Source: Cryptomeria japonica
Lineage: Eukaryota > Streptophyta > Pinopsida > Cupressales > Cupressaceae
Assembly: GCF_030272615.1 (NCBI RefSeq)
Contig: NC_081413.1
Coordinates: 329,618,802 to 329,682,801 of the forward strand
DNA: 64,000 nt
Direction: 5' to 3'
Both the position numbers and the translations under genes were made by a program. Under the pieces are notes generated by a model. That model did no database searches and was not told the DNA's origin. It worked only from the letters and a program-made list of their open reading frames with translations. Below, one piece after another: positions 23,713 through 35,540 of the stretch (its first letter is position 1; each line of letters begins with the position of its first letter).

Positions 23713-24477
23713 TGTAGATACCTAAAATTGTCATGTCTAATTAAATAAATATCTTTATTTATTTAATTAATTCATTTATCCTCTTCTAGCTTTATTTCTC
23801 ATTTAAATAAATACTTTTATTTATTTAAATTATCCTTTTTCTAAATTAAATAAATACTTTTATTTATTTAATTATCCCACTTCTTCTATTAATTAAATGA
23901 ATATTTAATTAATTAATTAATTCATTAGCCTTTTCTACCCATGACACATGTCATTCATCTCTTAATTTCTACACTACCTACCCTCTCATTATTTTCTTAT
24001 TTTCTCTACCTACCCTCTAATCCTAGCCGACCATTTATCTTTTACACCTCTCAATCTTATCCCTCTATTTCTTACAGTGTCTTCTATATAAGGAGATACT
24101 TCCTTCATTATCAACCTAATCGAGCCTTCAAGCATTCTAATCATTCTAATCAACTATTCAACCCGACGACTCTAGCATTTCAAGCTTTCATATGCGATCA
24201 AGCCTACTTGCAACCACATTTCCGTTCTTTATTGAGCTCTTGTGCAGACATAAAATCTGAGAGAAAATATATCAAGCAAGATCAATAGAGATAGGAAGAA
24301 TGGAGATCCAAACCCTATTGGACATGTGATGGTATATTCTTTGTGATTTTATTTTATTTGCATTGTCTTAGGTAATCTTCATAAGTTATGGTGGATCTTT
24401 GTTGTTGTTAGGCTAGGGTTTTGTGGTTGAATTCAAAGAGTCTTTCAATATTGTTGTTTCCATTTTCACCATTAACA
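23713..24477 (+). repeat. 5' LTR of the Tat-type element (765 bp)
   Basis: Starts TGTAGATACCTAAAATTG and ends ...TTTTCACCATTAACA. The first 240 bp are repeated 'tatttatttaatt' blocks typical of U3. The likely TATA box is CTATATAAGG at 24,084-24,093. It lacks about 50 bp of AT-rich sequence present in the 3' LTR and differs from it at many positions, so the insertion is old. Confidence 0.9.
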
Positions 24478-24480
24478 TTT

Positions 24481-24498
24481 TGGCACGCCCCGTGGGAC
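24481..24498 (+). promoter_or_regulatory. Primer-binding site of the Tat-type element
   Basis: TGGCACGCCCCGTGGGAC begins three bases after the LTR end and starts with TGG, complementary to a tRNA CCA tail. I do not assign the tRNA from memory. Confidence 0.65.
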
Positions 24499-24599
24499 AT
24501 GGATTTTTGTAGGTTTTTCTAACCCTATAGTGCTGCTTTGTAAAACAATTTGGAGAATAACCTTGTGCAGCTAGGGTTTTGGATACAAAATCAAGATCT

Positions 24600-25120
24600 T
24601 GGAGAGATTTGATCCTATCTCACAAACGGCTTGGAATTTTTGCACCAAATTTTTTTGGTTGAAGACAGTATCAAGAGCTTTTAATCCACAATTCAGAATT
24701 TTTGGAGCACATTTGCATTTTTCATGAATATTTTATGAATTTTCATAAAAAAATAATTTTGAGAGTAAATTAGCGATTTTTTTGGATTTTCTTACATTTT
24801 TGGAAATATCTCAGAATTATACATAGGATCTGTTCTTTGTGATTTTAAATTTGATGCAAAATCATTCCTAAAAATTCAGATCTTTGAAAATTAGGGTTTT
24901 GCATTATTTTCTCATATCTCACAAATTGCTTGGATTTTTTGCAGACAATTTTTTTATGCAGGTTTGGAAGACCATCAGAAGTGTTTAGTAAAAATTTCAG
25001 ATTTTTAAAATCAATTTTGCATTTTATATGAATTTTTTATGATTTTTCATAAAAAAAATAATTTTTGGAGCAAATTAGCAATTTTTTTGGATTTTCTTAC
25101 ATTTCTGGAAATTTCTTGAA
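24600..25120. repeat. Two direct copies of a ~210 bp leader segment
   Basis: The segments at about 24,603-24,815 and 24,909-25,114 share 'tctcacaaa(c/t)(g/t)gcttgga', 'ttcataaaaaaa', 'ttttttggattttcttacat' and 'tggaaat'. They lie in the untranslated leader between primer site and gag, with about 300 bp periodicity. No coding capacity is seen. Confidence 0.8.
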
Positions 25121-26727
25121 ATTTTACAGGTGATCTCTTTTTATGATGAATCAAATCTTTGAATTGGTAAAAAAAAATGGATTGTTGAAGGCCCCTATTT
25201 CACAAAGTCTTTTTTGGATCTAAAATTTACCGAACTTGTGTGCTTGCAGGAAGGGGTAATCATTTGAAACAACCCAAACTACTAACAAATATTTGTTGCG
25301 GGACCTTGGCAAGGGTTTTTTTTTTATCTTCATATGTGTGCCTTGTTTTCATAGACTAGCAAACACTTCAATTGGTGCACTAAAATTGAACCAGTGTCTT
25401 TTGTGTCTTAAGCAATAGGCTCTTTTTGTTTCATCTTTAGAGGGTCTGTCTTCCTGTGTGGTCATTAGGACTAATAGTGAGAAGAGAACGATCCAAGTGG
25501 TAGCGAGGAAATCCATCCTCTTCTGAACCACTATAAACAACTGTATCCATGGTGAAAGCCATGGGTAAAGTGTGTTGATTAGTTCATACCAACACTATGT
25601 CTCCCCATAAACCCGTTTGATCAAATTTATTTGATCAGTTGTAGGTCGTAACCCCTACCGGATGGGAGCCTTCTGTATTTATAGAGCTGAAAGTGCCGCA
25701 TGTATGGTCACATGAGCGGATGCCCTTACTAGCACCTTTTTGTTTTAGAAAGTCAAAATCCTTCTAGTTATTGGGTGAGGAGGTCGGACCTCTGGAGCGA
25801 CCCACACACATATGGTTCTTAGTAGAGATACAAAGTTTTCCATGAGGAGTTTTCATGGGGACTAATTCTTGGCTGCCCCAGAGAAGTGAGTGTCGAGGGT
25901 GGAGCTAGTGAGGTCAAGCATCTAAGTATCCATTTTGAATAGCGTAGCCTCAGGGGAAACCCCATGTGGGATCAACAACTATTGTCCTGGCCAGCCATAG
26001 GAATTGTGTTTGTCTTCTTTTGAACATTCAAACATTCAAGATCAAACATAAAAACATTGTGTCTTTTGTGTCTTTTGTGTCTTCAAGTGTATGCCAAACA
26101 ATTCTACATCAAACAACACACTTTTCTTTGAGTCATTTTGAGTCTAAACACTTGCAAACATTGAGTCCTCATCAACTTTGTGTCCTCTTGTCACGAAAAA
26201 TAGTAAAAAATTCAGATTTGGTCACAACAAACAACTTCACAAATTGAAAAAATTTACAGTTCGACAAACAAGAGCAATTAGTTTCAGACTCATTGTGCTT
26301 CCTAAGTTATTTCTCTAGATTTTCATCTAGCATTCAACCTACCTTTGGGTCTCACAAAGTCCATCATTGCTTTACACCTTGCATTACATTCACATATGTC
26401 TAAACTTGAGTCAAAAGGTCACTTGCTTGTCCTCGTCATACTTTGTCAACACACTACATACAACAACATTTTGCTAAGTGGTCCCTCATCAAGGTCTATC
26501 ACCTTTGGGTCTCATTTGGTCTTACTTAGAGTCAAGGTCAACTTACCTCATCAAGAGAAACTATCATCTCTTTGGAAGCCACACCTACTCTACTACATAC
26601 ATACTTGGTCTTACACTTTGGACATTGCAAGTACACCTTAGAGTCATTTACATTCCATCCAACTCTTGGTCTTCCATACTCTTTCCATTTTCATCTAGTC
26701 TCACACATCTTGGTCAAGACTTAGTTC
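25121..26727 (+). other. Untranslated leader of the Tat-type element
   Basis: No coding domain is seen. The part at about 25,550-26,010 is the homologue of 11,210-11,710 (inverted). From about 26,100 to 26,700 the plus strand has repeated 'cttggtctt', 'tcacctt' and 'actttgg' words, suggesting an older minisatellite. Confidence 0.6.
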
Positions 26728-29652
26728 ATGGTTGAAACCCGTTCCCAAAAATCTAGGAGAGAAACTAAAGAGGCTCAAGAGTCCACAAACATGGGTGCCT
26801 ATGAATATGACAATGATGTCTTTTTCAATTCTGATCATACCACATTACCTGACATGGATGCCTATAGAAAATTCCAAATGTTGAGAACATGGACACTATA
26901 AACAACAATGATACACACAATGACAATATGGACAATATTTCAGTACATTCAGCAGAAGTGGAACACTCCATTATGGATCCCCATTTTAATCGATTGGTTG
27001 AGGAAATAATGAGGAGAGATAGACAATATTTTCTATAAGTGATGGCACAAAGTGGAGCCAAGATCCCTCATGATTTTGACATGTCTCAAATAATGGAAAA
27101 TCGACCTTTGCAACAACCTTACCTCAACATGGATCAAATGAGGCCTAATAGTGGAGGCAATAGAGGACCACATCTTGTGCCTGAATCATGATCATCTTTG
27201 TTTAAAAAACCTGAGGTCCCACATACACATGGTCAAGCATATGATACTCACCTTCGCAGGCCATTATGGAAGTCTTATGCAGAAAAATATACTCAATCAC
27301 ATACCAATGCTAATGACCAACCATCAAAGCAATTGGATATCCAAAGGCATGTTCAAAATTTGAACATAGGGAAACCCCACGTCAAATTTGGGGGAAACAC
27401 ACTAGAACAAACTCATGACATGCCTGTAGAGTATGGTATACATGGACAAAATAGACATTCCATTCCTCATCATGACTCTATGCCAAGTGGTCCATCTACG
27501 CAACATCATTATAGACCTCCTCCATATGAACATGTGTATGATCAATATCATCCATATATGCAACATGCTTCTCCTCCACCTAGTAATTCGGGCATGGGGT
27601 ATGGTCCAAGAAGTTGGTCTCCACCTAAGAACAATTTGTAGCAGCAAATTAAGGACTTACAAAAGAAAATGGAGGACATAAATACATCGAAGCCAACTTA
27701 CACAATGAGAGACATGTGTCCCTATCCATTTTACAAAAGCATTCTAATGCTTCCATTTCCTACACACTTTGTGACACCTAAGTTTGATAAGTACAGAGGC
27801 AAAGGAGACCCTAAGGCACATATAAGACAATTTTTCACAGCTTGCATTGAGGTAGCATCAGAAGAGACATATTTGATGAGACTATTCCCACAAAGCTTAG
27901 GTGGTCAAGCTATGGAATGGTTCTCTCAACTCCCACCTAGAATTAAGTCTTGGGGTGACTTAGCAGAGGCATTTATCCAACATTTCTCATACAACATAGA
28001 GGCATACATATCAGTCACTACTTTGTGCAACACCAAACAAAGGGATGGAGAGTCTTTTTCATCATTTTTACAAAGATGGAGGAATCTAGCCAGCAAATGC
28101 TCTTGTGAAATTCCACAAAAAAAATGGTCGAGATGTTCACCCAGAATGTCCATAGAGAAATTGGTTATGACCTGAGAAAAGCTTGCTTGTCCACTTTCAA
28201 GGACATCATTGAAAAAGGCTTAGCAATAGAGAAGGTCCTAATTGAGCAAGGCATCATCAAAATATTCAAAGAAAACAAAGAGGACTATAAAGGAAAAGAC
28301 AAGCCAAGATTTTGGAATAAAAACAAGAACACAATCAATGATGGTATTGTTGATGCCAATACAGTACGACCCAAAATCGTTTTTTCTGGATCAAGCTCTA
28401 CAAACAATCAAGTGAATACTCAAACAACTTCAAAATCATGAAGGAAGTACACCCCATTGGGAGAACCACTTGAGTCAGCTTTCAATAAGCTAGTAGCAAA
28501 CAAAATAATAACAATTCCAGATATGCCTCCATATGAGCCAAAGGTCAAACCAAATTGGTGGAATGACGATGAATACTACGAATATCACAAGAGCAAGGGA
28601 CATAAAACATGAAATTGTCATCGGCTGAAAAACATTATACAAGATCTTATTGATAGAGGTGACATTGAGATTGAAGAACATTCATCCAATCAAGAACATG
28701 AAATGTTTAAAGAACCATTCCCAAAACATGACAAGGGAAAAGCCAAAGCCACAGATGAGCAAACCAACTATACCAGAGCATCCTATAACTATGATTCAAC
28801 TCTCAATCACATATCAATGGACAATTATGTCTCTACCATTATCATCAAGGACAAAACGCTTGAAAATTCTACCCAAAGACCTAAGGTTGTCCTAAAAGGC
28901 ATTGGATCTTCTTTTGAACCTACCTCTGAATGTAATGTTACAACTCATCGAGGTAAATTCACTTTGCAAGGTACTCCAGCTAAAAACACCGCTTCCTCAT
29001 CAACTAAACCTAAGTATGACCTTGTAAAATAGTTAGGGAAGACACCCGCACTTATCTCAATCCTTGAGCTCTTACGTATATCCCCTGCACATAAAGCCAT
29101 TCTTGACAAAACTTTGAGGGACACTTCTGTCCCCACTGATCTGAACATGGACCAATTTCAAGCCATGGTGGGATACCTTTCCGTTCCACACTCCCTTACA
29201 TTCACAGAAGCTGATGACGCCTCCATGAGTCAACCTCATAATGCACCTTTACACATTGAAGCCTTCCTGCACAAACATCGAATAAAACGAGTCCAGATAG
29301 ATGGAGGAGCTAGTCTCAATATATGTACATTGAATACTCTTAAGAAATTGGGATATTCTGAAAAAGTTGTGAATGCTACAAACAAAATCACCATTAAGGC
29401 ATATGATGATGAAGAATGTTCATCTAAAGGCATAATCACTTTACCTCTTAGAGTTGGACCAGTTACAAAGGATGTGGTTTTTCAGGTCCTTGATCTAGAT
29501 CTCACATACAACATACTCTTGGGACGTCCATGGATTCATGAGATGAGCGCAGTACCATCTACATGTCATCGATGTATCAAGTTTCCACACAATGGAGTTG
29601 AAGTGACCGTCAAAGTTGAACCAAATCCATTCATATATTGCAATAATCAGTG
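26728..29652 (+). pseudogene. Tat-type Gag and aspartic protease, frame-broken
   Basis: An ATG at 26,728 begins MVETRSQKSRRETKE. After several stops and frameshifts the Gag core is open at 27,669-28,175: FPTHFVTPKFDKYRGKGDP, then LFPQSLGGQAMEWFSQLP and FSSFLQRWRNLASKC, the retrotransposon gag pattern. An A8 run at about 28,117-28,124 shifts the frame, and Gag continues with DLRKACLSTFKD (28,124-28,441). A degenerate zinc knuckle, EYHKSKGHKT-stop-NCHRLK, sits at about 28,580-28,630, with its first Cys replaced by Tyr. The protease (29,114-29,652) has the active-site motif IDGGASLNICTLNTL at about 29,299 and NILLGRPWIH at about 29,510. Gag packages RNA and protease cleaves the polyprotein; here the breaks rule out a functional product. 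Confidence 0.85.
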
Positions 29653-30599
29653 ACCTAGATCAGAAATAACAATACCAGTCAATCAAGAAGTTGTTCCATC
29701 TTCAGCATATGTGGATACAAAATCATTGAAAGCTTCTACATCAAAACAAACAGAGCTCAAAGAAAAACTCAAGGTTAAAGATCTGGGATGTGGTGAGTAT
29801 ATCTTTCATGTTGATCAACTCCCTCTATCTCCTAAGGTATTCAGTCAATATGAACAATATATAAACAATTTGCAATATCAATGAATTGGGTATGAACCAC
29901 CTAGTGTTGTGGCTACTAAGTCTGAATGCAAATCTCCTCTAGTGGTGCAAGCAACTCTTGATATCAATAATCCTAACAGTGGTTCCAACAAAGAATCTAT
30001 TGAGCGTATTGCCAACCCTCTTGAGAACTCACATAGCCTTACCATTTCATCCACTCATTCCATTTTCACTCCTCTCCTAGACTTGGATCAACAAGAATCA
30101 CAAAAGCCCTTACTCATTGGGGATCACAAATCAAGCTTTGAAAAGAAAATTCTAAAAGTCAATATAAAGAAAAGCCCTTAAGTCCAAATCAAAATCAAAA
30201 GCTATTGGACTCTACAAAAATCAAAGTCAAGGATAAAAATTATATGAAGAAAAAAGAACAAGAGTTGATCTCCCCTAATATCAAAATAACTGGGGGCAAA
30301 AGTTCTAAAATTTCAAGTGAAAAAGCATACTTGTTGATCCTAAGTCTCCATCATGCTATCCTACTTTCACTTCTTTTCACAATCATAAGCCTTCATAACT
30401 CATCCACTTGTTCCACACATCCATCCCCTTCTGGCGATACATAATTGACCTTTAGTGGAGCTTCCTCGAGGGAATTTGTTATCAGGGATACCCAAACTTC
30501 TTTAGGTGACATGCATATAGACCTGTGTAGTCCACACCCTAGTAATTCTATCTCAGTTCCTTTATCAAGGAAGATAGTCACTCGAGCTTCATTCGCTCA
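29653..30599 (+). pseudogene. Post-protease linker; RT and RNase H deleted
   Basis: Open pieces (for example 29,909-30,181 and 30,205-30,444) carry polar, Ser/Lys-rich linker sequence with no RT motif (no YxDD, no VDYR block) and no integrase HHCC or DDE residues. In a full Tat element about 3 kb of pol should lie here, so the deletion is clear. Confidence 0.65.
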
Positions 30600-30844
30600 A
30601 GGAACAATGCATTTACAATCATAAGATAAAGCCTCACACATTTGAGGTAGGTGACTTAGTTCTCAAATAAAATCCTAAAAATCAGTAAGACAGAGAGAAG
30701 AAGGGCAATTTCGAACCAAATTGGCTTGGTCCTTACATCATCACAATAGCCTATGGATCTGGTGCATATCAGCTCTCAAATCCAAATGGCGAACCTTTGG
30801 AGGATCCTATCAACAACATGCACCTTCGCAGGTTTTACACATAG
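30600..30844 (+). pseudogene. Integrase C-terminal tail of the Tat-type element
   Basis: The frame reads KPHTFEVGDLVLK, then NFEPNWLGPYIITIAYGSGA, YQLSNPNGEPLEDPINNMHL and RRFYT before TAG at 30,842. This is the post-catalytic region of Tat/Ty3 integrase, with two in-frame stops. It matches, block for block, the minus-strand remnant at 9,503-9,760. Confidence 0.8.
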
Positions 30845-32587
30845 CTCTTCAGAATGTCCTAATTAAAAAATACAAAAAAATCATAAAAAAAAAAACAAAA
30901 AAACGTTACTTGGTGAAAACTTGGCAAACAGGCGCCTTGTGACACAAAAAATAAAAAATAAAAAAGTGAAAAATAAAAAAAGTAAAGAGAAATAAATCCG
31001 TCCAACGGTCAAAACCACTTCGGTGGCGCCCTGGGCAAGTACCATGGTGAAAATCGGGTCACCGAAACCATGTGTAGAGACATTGCTCCTCCCTCCTTCG
31101 AGAATCAATCTCATCCTTTCACTTTGCACACACTCACAACCTATTCATCCATAACACACTTACCCTTTCCCATCATGGCTTGTTATTGATCTACCTAAGA
31201 TTGGTTAGCCATTCATAGTAATCCCTCCTTTTCACCCCTTTCCATCCATAATAAATCAGCTCTTATCTGTGGCTAAGGCAAATCCTACATCTAGTGATGG
31301 GGTGGAACTAAGAGCATCACACAGTTTTCTTCAGTCTATCCACACACAATCCACAATAAATCAACATTTGCATCGCCGATCCGCAATAAAGTTCCATCTT
31401 CTCCACAATAAAGTATCAGTTGCATGGATTCAGTCAGTTTCAGATGAGACACAACGACAACAATGGGCTTCAATAAATCAAATCTTTCAATAGACTCAGA
31501 CAACATTATGGTTCAGTGCTATCTATCTTTTTGTGAAAGTAAACATTGTGACCACAATCAAATAAGACTTATACAAGTGACAAGAGACACTAAACTTGAG
31601 GACTACAGTGGATGTTGGTGTCGAGTCTTGGTTTTCTTTTGATTTTAGCTTTTGGTGACATGTCTTTTAGCTTTTTCGAGACGTCTCTGACTAGAGATTC
31701 TATCTCCAGGATGTCTTTGACTAGAAAGGTGAGGATGGGGTAACGTCACCTATTTTTCTTTGCTGTGTGTGGATTGTCTCTTAGTAATGCTTTGACTTGT
31801 CCAAGGATATGAGGATACTGTGAGTCTAGTATGAACTAGGGAATTCCTTGTTTGCGACAGTTTGATCTCCATGCAAATAGGTACAATGACTTTTTGGGTC
31901 GAACATATACCTCGATTGTCATAACCTACTTGCCATAATAAAGCTCAATGATGATAACACACAAGAAGCTCTTTCACTTCCATATTTTCTATCTTCCATC
32001 CCCCTTTCTTGATTGACCTCCATAGTCCTTCTTGAGTCTATGTAGCTTGCTATCACATGACGGAGTATAATGACATGCCAAAATATTTGCATTTCATATA
32101 GTTTGCACCTGCATTATCACATGTTAGCATTTCATACATACATATAGATATCACAATTGCATCACATCCTGCACACAACACATGTTAGCACATTTTACAT
32201 TCTCATCATGTAAATAGTTATTTGCATTATCATATTCATTTGCATGTCATACATTCCTACTCACATTTTCATAACATATTTAAAAACATAAAAGAACAAA
32301 AATATTGCATTTCATCATGTACATATTTGAATCCATATCATAAGCATCATATAGACACATGCATCACATAGAAACACATAGAAGCATCACATAGATACAC
32401 ATGCATATAGTTGCCACAAGGATAAATCGTCTCATATATATATCAAAATCATAAGTGTCATGATACAATGATGTCAAAATACATATGGCTACACAGCCAA
32501 CCCTCGTGTCGCCCTATTGGCTACAATCATCCGAAGGTGTCATCATACAAAATGGTACAAAATTGATACATAGGGGGCCCTCTAAAG
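30845..32587 (+). other. Long 3' untranslated part of the Tat-type element
   Basis: An A-rich tract (about 30,860-30,990) follows the integrase stop, as in the minus-strand copy. From about 32,060 to 32,430 'catcacatagaaacacatag'-like words recur irregularly. No coding domain is recognised on either strand. Confidence 0.5.
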
Positions 32588-33480
32588 CTATGATGAAATC
32601 CCTCCCTCGGAGCCAGCAGGTCTCAATGGAGTCTGAGCCTTGGAAGGACCCACCCCAAGATCATCTCTCATGTCCCCTCTATCTAGTGGTGGTGGAAGAA
32701 CCATAACCCCACCGCTAGACACCTGTCTCCTATCTCTCCCTCTAGTGGTTGTCACAGTCCCCGATGGTCTCCGAAAGCTCCTAGCCCACTGATCTGGTGG
32801 TACCACTCCATAATACAGGTCTCTCCAGTAGGCTATCTCCTCCCCTACCTGCAGAACATAGGTGTATTCGGCCCTTGTGTCCTCTGTTGCCTCTCTCCCT
32901 ACCCTCAGTGCTGTCTCAACCTCTGTATAGCACTGAATAGCCTGGTTCCTCTCCCGTTCAGTGTCCCTCAGCTGTCTCCTGAGCCTAGTTGTCTCCCTCT
33001 CCAAATCCTGGATCTCATCTGCTTGTCCTTGACAGATCTCCCTCAAGGATAGTAGCTCATCCTCCTCCTCTCCTCTCCCCTCACTCTTTCTAGCACCACG
33101 GTAGCGCCAATCTTGTAGCTATCATAGTAGCCCAAGCCATATGTCCTACCCTCATCTCCAGTCCTGGATCCTAAAACACTTATCTCAGTGCATCCCTGTC
33201 TCCATCTCGATCGTAAGGAATCAACTCCCCGTCGATCGATATCCTCGGTATCCTATATACATCCTCCAAGGTGAGTGTCATCTCACCCATCGACAAATGA
33301 AACATGCAAGTCTCTGAGTGCCATCTCTCAGCTAATGCAATCAGCAATCCCATGTTCACCCAAAACTCAGGCACATACATAATGTATCACAAACCCATAG
33401 CCTCCACTGTTGCTCTATCCTCGAATGTCATCTTTGCTCGCAAACTTTGAGTCGAAGGGAATCTTTCCTATGACTAGCAT
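32588..33480 (-). pseudogene. Antisense ORF: plant-mobile-domain-like segment plus coiled coil
   Basis: On the minus strand a frame with one internal stop runs from about 33,480 to 33,180: MTFEDRATVEAM, then VPEFWVNMGLLIALAERWH, ETCMFHLSMGEMTLTLEDV and ISIDGELIPYD. The layout (aromatic-rich helix, ALxxRW, 'tFhl..GEMt.TLeDV', '.idG.') is that of the plant mobile domain (PMD/MAIN-like, also called aminotransferase-like). After a frameshift the second part (32,588-33,046, 152 codons) is a charged, heptad-rich segment with DLERETTRLRRQLRDTERER, then a Pro/Gly/Arg-rich tail. PMD proteins act in transposon silencing and are also found inside plant transposable elements (general knowledge). Here the ORF lies antisense between pol and the 3' LTR. 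It is broken by at least two stops and one frameshift. Confidence 0.65.
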
Positions 33481-33499
33481 CAGTAGGTCCTCCCGCAGT

Positions 33500-34210
33500 C
33501 AAGCAAATCAGCTGTGTCAATCCTAGTGGCATTCCCTGTTCATCACAAAGTACTGCTTTCTATCCTAGTAGCATTCCCTGTTCATCACAAAGTGCTACTC
33601 TTTTTAGTACTCCCTGTTCATCACAAAGTACTACTTTTTTTATCCTAGTAGCATTCCCTGTTCATCACAAAGTGTTGCTTTGATCCTATCTTTTAGGGCA
33701 CCTACTTGAGTGTATCCTCTTGAGTAGCTTATCCAATTGACAATGTGTGTTCTATCACAAAATTGTTAATTCCAGCCTAATCCAATTGGCAATGTATGTT
33801 CTATCACAGAATTGTCAATCTTTTTGGTACTCCCTGTTCATCACAAAGTGCCTTGTTCTATCCTATCCTAGGGCCTTTGCTTGAGTGTATCCTCTTGAGT
33901 AGTTTCCTGAATGGTAATGTATGTTCTATCACATAATTGTCAATCCTAGCCCTATCTGCTATCCTAGTCTTCCCTAGAGGACCTGCTTGAGTGTATCCTC
34001 TCAACAACTTATCCAACTGACAGCATATGTTCATCATAGAATTACCGATTTGGCCTTGAAGACATAAACGCACTTGTAAGACACAGATGCGATTGCATTG
34101 AACATAGATGCTACTGAAATCGTAGACGCCCCTAGCACAAACATAGACTTGCCTAGCCTACCCAGACGTGCCTGGTACCAATGTAGACGCGCCTTAATGT
34201 TTTTCCTCCC
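33500..34210. repeat. Minisatellites built on 'ccctgttcatcacaaagtg' and related words
   Basis: 'ccctgttcatcacaaagt' occurs at about 33,536, 33,577, 33,605, 33,657 and 33,832, in a unit of roughly 28-52 bp. A second pattern, 'ttgagtgtatcctct' + 'atccaattgacaatgt' + 'gttctatcacanaattgtca', recurs about three times between 33,710 and 34,060. A third, 'catagacgc'-like at 34,060-34,190, has a ~22-30 bp period. All lie upstream of the antisense PMD-like ORF. Confidence 0.75.
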
Positions 34211-34710
34211 GCTTGAAATTTTTCTAGACATACCTAAAGCACATGTATTACCTACCTAGCATGCATTTATGACAATAATTAATGCACCAAAGTACAAGGA
34301 GGTTTTGTGGTACTCACCGGCTCTCCTGAATCTGCTGGCCTCTGAAATCGGCGAACACGATCGAATCTATGTACCAATGCCATTGCTGCTGACTGCTGAC
34401 TGCTCTCTGCTCTCTCTACACTCTGATCTCTTAGATGTGTGGATGAAAATGAGGATGTTTTCCCTCGTAGTCTATCTTATAGACTACCCTAGCCCTCGTT
34501 TCCCGAGTCAGTCTTCCTTATTCGGTGACTCTGTCACTCTATCCTATCCGGTCTATCCATTCTAGCCTTTCTTTCTTATCAAGAGATTGTCTACAATCTT
34601 TTCAGACATTTTCATCCAATCTCTCGAGAGGGCATATCATTCCCATCTTGGGGTAACTTTGTATCAGTTCATCTTATCTTCTTTGAAACAACGCGACAAG
34701 TTGCATTGTC
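34211..34710. other. Element 3' region before the polypurine tract
   Basis: Non-coding. The plus-strand frame at 34,269-34,565 (98 codons) shows no family features and is C/T-rich by composition. Confidence 0.4.
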
Positions 34711-34711
34711 T

Positions 34712-34726
34712 CAAAGAGGGGCAAAA
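34712..34726 (+). promoter_or_regulatory. Polypurine tract of the Tat-type element
   Basis: CAAAGAGGGGCAAAA directly precedes the TGTAGACACC start of the 3' LTR, the expected position for plus-strand priming. Confidence 0.7.
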
Positions 34727-35540
34727 TGTAGACACCTAAAATTGTCATGTCTAATTAAATAAATATCTTTATTTATTTAATTATTTTAGCCTAATTCTTC
34801 TATTAATTAAATAAATCTTTATTTAATTAATTAATTCATTTATCCTCTTCTAGCCTTATTTCTCATTTAAATAAATACTTTTATTTATTTAAATTATCCT
34901 TTTTCTAAATTAAATAAATACTTTTATTTATTTAATTATCCCACTTCTTCTATTAATTAGATGAATATTTATTTATTTAATTAATTCATTAGCCTTTTCT
35001 ATCCATGACACATGTCATTCATCTCTTAATTCCTACACTACCCACCCTCTCATTATTTTCTTATTTTCTCTACCTACCCTCTAATCCTAGCCGACCATTT
35101 ATCTTTTACACCTCTCAATCTTATCCCTCTATTTCTTCTAGTGTCTTCTATATAAGGATATACTTCCTTCATTATCAACTTAATCAAGCCTTCAAGCATT
35201 CTAATCATTCTAATCAGCTATTCAACCCGATGACTCTAGCATTTCGAACTTTCATATGCGATCAAGCCTACTTGCAACCACATTTCCGTCTTTGTTGAGC
35301 TCTTGTGCACACATAAAATCTGAGAGCAAATGTATCAAGCAAGATCAATGGAGATAGGAAGAATGGAGATCCAAACCCTATTGGACATGTGATGGTATAA
35401 TCTTTGTGATTTTATTTTATTTGCATTGTCTTAGGTAATCTTCATATGTTATGGTGGATCTTTGTTGTTGTTAGGCTAGGGTTTTTTGGTTGAATTCATT
35501 TAGTCTTTCAATATTGTTGTTTCCATTTTCACTATAAACA
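34727..35540 (+). repeat. 3' LTR of the Tat-type element (814 bp)
   Basis: Starts TGTAGACACCTAAAATTG and ends ...TTTTCACTATAAACA, followed by the target duplication GTAGT (35,541-35,545). The TATA-like CTATATAAGG is at about 35,148-35,157. It carries an extra 'ttattttagcctaattcttc' block near 34,781-34,835 that the 5' LTR lacks. Confidence 0.9.

Larger units (their letters stand above)
23713..35540 (+). mobile_element. Tat-type Ty3/gypsy element with complete ends, RT deleted
   Basis: Two LTRs (23,713-24,477 and 34,727-35,540) share 'aaaattgtcatgtctaatta', 'ctatataagg' and 'tctttcaatattgttg', and both start TG and end CA. The flanks carry an identical 5 bp target duplication, GTAGT. Inside are, in order: a primer-binding site at 24,481, a repeated leader, gag and protease (26,728-29,652), an integrase C-terminal tail (about 30,600-30,844), an antisense PMD-like ORF (about 32,588-33,480), minisatellites and a polypurine tract before the 3' LTR. 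RT, RNase H and the integrase core are missing between 29,650 and 30,600. The DGGAS protease and the WLGPY integrase tail fit the Tat lineage. The whole is 11.8 kb and cannot transpose by itself. Confidence 0.9.

Noticed and set aside
33500..33700. CRISPR-like array ('ccctgttcatcacaaagt' repeats)
   Set aside because: Spacers are themselves related, spacing is irregular and the host is eukaryotic; it is a minisatellite.
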